From assembly GCA_903915615.1 (NCBI GenBank), contig CAIWTR010000610.1:1-15106 (forward strand): 15,106 bases of DNA, written 5' to 3'. This DNA is from an uncultured Armatimonadota bacterium (lineage in GTDB: Bacteria > Armatimonadota > Armatimonadia > Armatimonadales > Armatimonadaceae). The stretch's first letter is position 1; every line of letters starts with the position of its first letter. The notes below the pieces were generated by a model, which was not told the DNA's origin, did no database searches, and saw only the letters and a list, made by a program, of their open reading frames with translations. Positions 12,646 to 15,106 of the stretch are shown piece after piece. The position numbers were made by a program, and so were the translations under genes.

Positions 12646-13779
12646 ATGAAGTTCGTAATTACGGGAGGCGGCACAGGGGGGCACCTGGTTCCGGCACTTG
12701 CCGTTGTGGATGCCATCAAGCGTCGCGACTCCTCCGTGGAAATCCTCTTCATCGGATCCACCACTGGACTGGAAGCGGAAATCGTGCCAAACCGCGGTAT
12801 TGCGTATAAGTCCATCGCAACGGGCAAGCTACGGAGGTCATCCAGAGGGCTTCTCGGGATGCTGACCATCGCAAATTTTCGCGATATGCTCGCGGTCCCA
12901 AAGGGCCTCATCGATGCGTATCGCATCCTCCGCACCTACAAACCGGATGTCATCCTCTCCACCGGCGGCTACGTCGCGGTGCCAGCAAGTATCGCCGCGT
13001 GGCTACTACGCATCCCCCTTGTTATTCACGAACAAACCACAACGATTGGCCTCGCCAACCGCCTCTGCTGCGCGATCGCACACACTGTAGCACTATCCTT
13101 TGACATCGCCCGCGATGACCTCCCTCTCCGGGCACGGGCAGGCGCCGTCGTGACAGGAAACCCCATTCGAAGGGAGACGCTTAGCGGCAGCCCTGAAAGT
13201 GCAGCCGCGCGCTTTGGAATCCCGGCGGACATGCCAGTTGTCCTAATCACCGGAGGCGCACAAGGAGCGCGTGTCATAAACACGGCGATCTCGGATGCGA
13301 TCCGTGAAATCACCAAGACCCACTTTGTCATCCACCAATGTGGCAAACAAGGCATCGAATCCCTGACAGCGCAGCGGGAATCTCTCCCGGCTGCTATTCG
13401 AGACCGGTGGGTAGTGAGTGCATTCCTCGATGTGGACGCGATGGCGGATGCCTGGTCGGTCGCCCAGGTTGTGATTGCGCGTGCCGGCGCAGGAACGGTG
13501 AATGAAGCGCTTATCCTTGGAAAGCCAATGATCTTCGTTCCGCTTGAACCAAGCAGCCGCAATGAGCAGCTTCGGAATGCCGAGCGTAGCGCTGAGCTCG
13601 GTGCAGCGGTCATTGTGCGGCAGAGCGCGTGCAAAGGCGATGCGCTGATCAAAGCCATCCGTACGATTTTGGACACGGCCGGATGCATAGAACAAATGGC
13701 TACCGCCGCGAAAGGGAATGCGATCCTCGATGCCGATATCCGCATCACCAACATCTTGATGGACATTGCCGCAAAGTGA
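12646..13779 (+). CDS. murG: UDP-GlcNAc:undecaprenyl-PP-MurNAc-pentapeptide GlcNAc transferase
   Basis: MurG makes lipid II from lipid I at the inner face of the membrane in peptidoglycan synthesis. The 377-residue protein has the GT28 N-terminal loop GGGTGGHLVPALAV (7-20), a second glycine loop at STGGYVAVPAS near 105-115, HEQ.....NR (128-138), VTGNPIR, GGAQGAR (usually GGSQGA), RAGAGTVNEAL and a UDP-binding tail PLEPSSRNEQLRNAE, where the common HQ is EQ. Length is normal. It lies outside any division/cell-wall cluster, between a metal operon and nusA. The Shine-Dalgarno is poor, and its start region overlaps the likely ribosome binding site of the divergent regulator. Confidence 0.95.
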   Translation: MKFVITGGGTGGHLVPALAVVDAIKRRDSSVEILFIGSTTGLEAEIVPNRGIAYKSIATGKLRRSSRGLLGMLTIANFRDMLAVPKGLIDAYRILRTYKPDVILSTGGYVAVPASIAAWLLRIPLVIHEQTTTIGLANRLCCAIAHTVALSFDIARDDLPLRARAGAVVTGNPIRRETLSGSPESAAARFGIPADMPVVLITGGAQGARVINTAISDAIREITKTHFVIHQCGKQGIESLTAQRESLPAAIRDRWVVSAFLDVDAMADAWSVAQVVIARAGAGTVNEALILGKPMIFVPLEPSSRNEQLRNAERSAELGAAVIVRQSACKGDALIKAIRTILDTAGCIEQMATAAKGNAILDADIRITNILMDIAAK

Positions 13780-13822
13780 TGTGGGATTCATCAACGGCGG
13801 TTTTCAGATACCGAACCTCGCA

Positions 13823-13852
13823 TTGCACGCCCTAAATGGCGGGCGATATACT
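13823..13852 (+). promoter_or_regulatory. Predicted sigma70-type promoter of the nusA leader
   Basis: TTGCAC (13823-13828) and TATACT (13847-13852) are separated by 18 bases, with five of six matches in the -10 element. Transcription would start near 13859, exactly where the first leader hairpin begins. Confidence 0.6.
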
Positions 13853-13857
13853 CCAAC

Positions 13858-13930
13858 CGGTTGTGATGATTGAATAGTTCACAACCGCGGAAGCGCGAAT
13901 GTGAAGCGAGCCGTTTGGCCCGCTTTTTTT
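13858..13930 (+). ncRNA. Leader RNA with two hairpins ahead of nusA (attenuator or short RNA)
   Basis: The predicted transcript starts with a hairpin of 9 perfect pairs (CGGTTGTGA at 13858-13866 with TCACAACCG at 13879-13887). About 16 bases later follows an intrinsic terminator. The segment TTCACA (13878-13883), part of the first stem, can instead pair with TGTGAA (13900-13905), whose last two bases belong to the terminator stem, so alternative folds exist. This suggests either transcription attenuation of nusA or a discrete ~70-nt RNA. No tRNA-like cloverleaf was found in it. Confidence 0.5.
13904..13930 (+). terminator. Intrinsic terminator in the nusA leader
   Basis: AAGCGAGCC (13904-13912), a GTTT loop and GGCCCGCTT form a nine-pair stem with one A/C mismatch, followed by a run of seven T (13924-13930). 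It lies about 125 bases past the murG stop and 28 bases before the nusA start. It may end murG transcripts as well as leader transcripts from 13859. Confidence 0.85.
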
Positions 13931-13958
13931 ATTGATGCTGGATTGGCGGAAATAGAAG

Positions 13959-15106
13959 ATGAATGCAGAATTTTATGAAGCCCTGAAGTTGATTGAGCGA
14001 GAGAAGGAAATCCCATTTGATTCCCTCCTCCGCTGCCTCGAGGTTGCGCTGGCGAAAGCCTATGAGCGCAGCTTAAACATCGAGGATGATCAAGTCACAC
14101 TCAAGGTTGAGCAAACCTCCAGCAAGGGCGGTTCTCCATTCCGTATTAGCCGCGTTTCGCGCGTCTCGGAGTATGTCGATAATCCGCATACGCAGATTTC
14201 GCTTGCGGATGCCCGGGAGATTTCCCCTAAGGCGAATTATGGCGACCGCGTGCCAGTCGTGCTCACAGACCGTGAAGTTGACCGCATGGGCGGACGCATC
14301 GCGTCCCAGGTGGCGCGTCAGGTCCTCATGCAGGAGATCCGGGAAGCCGAGCGCAACAAGGTCTATGATGAATATGTAGACCGAGTTGGCGATGTTATTT
14401 CGGGAACGATTTCCCGCCGTGACCGTGGCGACCTGGTTGTCCAGCTTGGAAACCAGCTTGGCAAAATGGAAGCCTACCTCCCAGGTCTCGAGCAGACCCG
14501 TGGTGAGCAATACCGCTTCCATGACCGCATGAAGTTCTTTGTGGTGGATGTCCGCAAGGCTGGCAAGGGCCCACGTGGTCCGCAAATCATTGTCTCGCGC
14601 TCCCACCCATCCCTCCTGCGACGTCTCTTCGAGCTCGAAGTCCCTGAAATCGAGTCCGGCCACGTCATTATCAAGTCCGTAGCCCGTGACCCAGGTCAGC
14701 GTTCAAAGATTGCCGTTGCGGCAAAGGATGACCGCTACGATCCAGTTGGATCCTGTGTTGGCCACCGCGGCCAGCGTGTGCAGGCGGTTGTGGATGAGCT
14801 TCGCAACGAAAAGGTGGACATTGTCCGCTGGTCTCCTGATCAGCGCCAGTTCATCATCGAGTCGCTCTCACCTGCGAAGGTTGTGGAAGTTCGCCTCGAT
14901 GAAATCAATAAGGCTGCACTTGTCATCGTTCAGGACATTCATTTGTCCCTTGCGATTGGTAAGGAAGGCCAGAATGTCCGTCTCGCGGCAAAGCTGACCG
15001 GCTGGAGGATTGATATCCGCTCCGAGTCCCAGCTCCACGCAGGTGACCTTCCTGAGTTCATGGAATCCGTCGCGCCGCTTGAAGAACCGGATTACGAAGA
15101 AGAAGA
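13959..15106 (+). CDS. nusA: Transcription termination/antitermination factor NusA (partial, runs off the right edge)
   Basis: An open frame of 382 codons continues past the window end. It has the NusA N-terminal RNA-polymerase-binding domain (about 1-135, with REISPKANYGDRVPV and MQEIREAERNKVYDEY), an S1 domain (about 140-205), and two KH domains (about 230-293 with VARDPGQRSKIAVAAKD, DPVGSCVGHRGQRVQAV; and 300-355 with SPAKV, LSLAIGKEGQNVRLAAKLTGWRID given here in parts). GxxG loops are GHRG (268-271) and GKEG (334-337). The end turns acidic (EEPDYEEE), as in linkers after KH2. The ATG has GGA about 8 bases upstream. No rimP precedes it, unlike the common rimP-nusA-infB order. Confidence 0.96.
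   Translation, partial: MNAEFYEALKLIEREKEIPFDSLLRCLEVALAKAYERSLNIEDDQVTLKVEQTSSKGGSPFRISRVSRVSEYVDNPHTQISLADAREISPKANYGDRVPVVLTDREVDRMGGRIASQVARQVLMQEIREAERNKVYDEYVDRVGDVISGTISRRDRGDLVVQLGNQLGKMEAYLPGLEQTRGEQYRFHDRMKFFVVDVRKAGKGPRGPQIIVSRSHPSLLRRLFELEVPEIESGHVIIKSVARDPGQRSKIAVAAKDDRYDPVGSCVGHRGQRVQAVVDELRNEKVDIVRWSPDQRQFIIESLSPAKVVEVRLDEINKAALVIVQDIHLSLAIGKEGQNVRLAAKLTGWRIDIRSESQLHAGDLPEFMESVAPLEEPDYEEE

Noticed and set aside
13026..13794. Two long open frames antisense to murG
   Set aside because: murG motifs run through the whole region on the + strand; the antisense products have no domain and reflect codon bias shadowing.
13853..13930. tRNA gene before nusA, as with metY in E. coli
   Set aside because: There is no T-arm GTTCRA sequence, no acceptor stem pairing and no CCA; the structure is two simple hairpins.

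Overview
The window looks like a chromosomal segment of an Armatimonadota-type bacterium (Fimbriimonas/Chthonomonas-like). This rests mainly on two DUF1559-type prepilin-like proteins whose N-termini read RAFTLIELLVVIAIIAIL followed by LFPVFA.AREKAR, CLSN..QLGL and a DYDE motif, a signature repeated many times in that phylum. Related families also occur in Planctomycetes-like groups, so the assignment is an inference. No phage, transposase, rRNA, tRNA or CRISPR was found.

Layout. 1-90: possible C-terminus of a sugar kinase (+). 94-873: prepilin-like protein (-). 1015-2154: Gfo/Idh/MocA oxidoreductase (-), with a terminator hairpin behind it and a tandemly duplicated ~150 bp leader/regulatory unit in front of it (2154-2572). 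2683-3354: HAD phosphatase (+), convergent with a BMP/PnrA-type lipoprotein (3846-4955, -). Between these two lies an exact 220-bp-period tandem triplication made of the HAD gene tail, a hairpin and the last 42 codons of the lipoprotein gene. 5013-5813: TerC-family membrane protein (+). 5820-7788: a two-gene unit (-) of a HupE/UreJ-like membrane protein and an unknown membrane protein. 7881-8646: second prepilin-like gene with a strong intrinsic terminator (-). 8727-9053: small Cys-containing exported/anchored protein (-).

9118-12631 is a tightly packed four-gene metal operon on the - strand, read in the order DtxR/MntR-family regulator, ferritin-like/VIT1 fusion protein, NRAMP transporter (MntH-like), Fur-family regulator. 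Its junctions are a TTGA overlap, TAAATG, and a 5-nt gap, so translation is probably coupled. The operon has a metal importer, a probable iron/manganese exporter or storage-type membrane ferritin, and one regulator from each of the two main metalloregulator families. With TerC and HupE-like proteins close by, the central 7.6 kb reads as a metal-homeostasis neighbourhood.

12646-13779: murG (+), divergent from the metal operon with only about 14 bases between the annotated starts. 13823-13930: a predicted promoter followed at once by two hairpins, the second a textbook intrinsic terminator, forming a short leader RNA ahead of nusA (13959 to the window end, truncated at the right edge but clearly NusA by its S1 and KH domains).

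The most unusual items are the two independent tandem-repeat arrays (2154-2572 and 3337-3975), the dual-regulator metal operon, and the attenuator-like leader in front of nusA.
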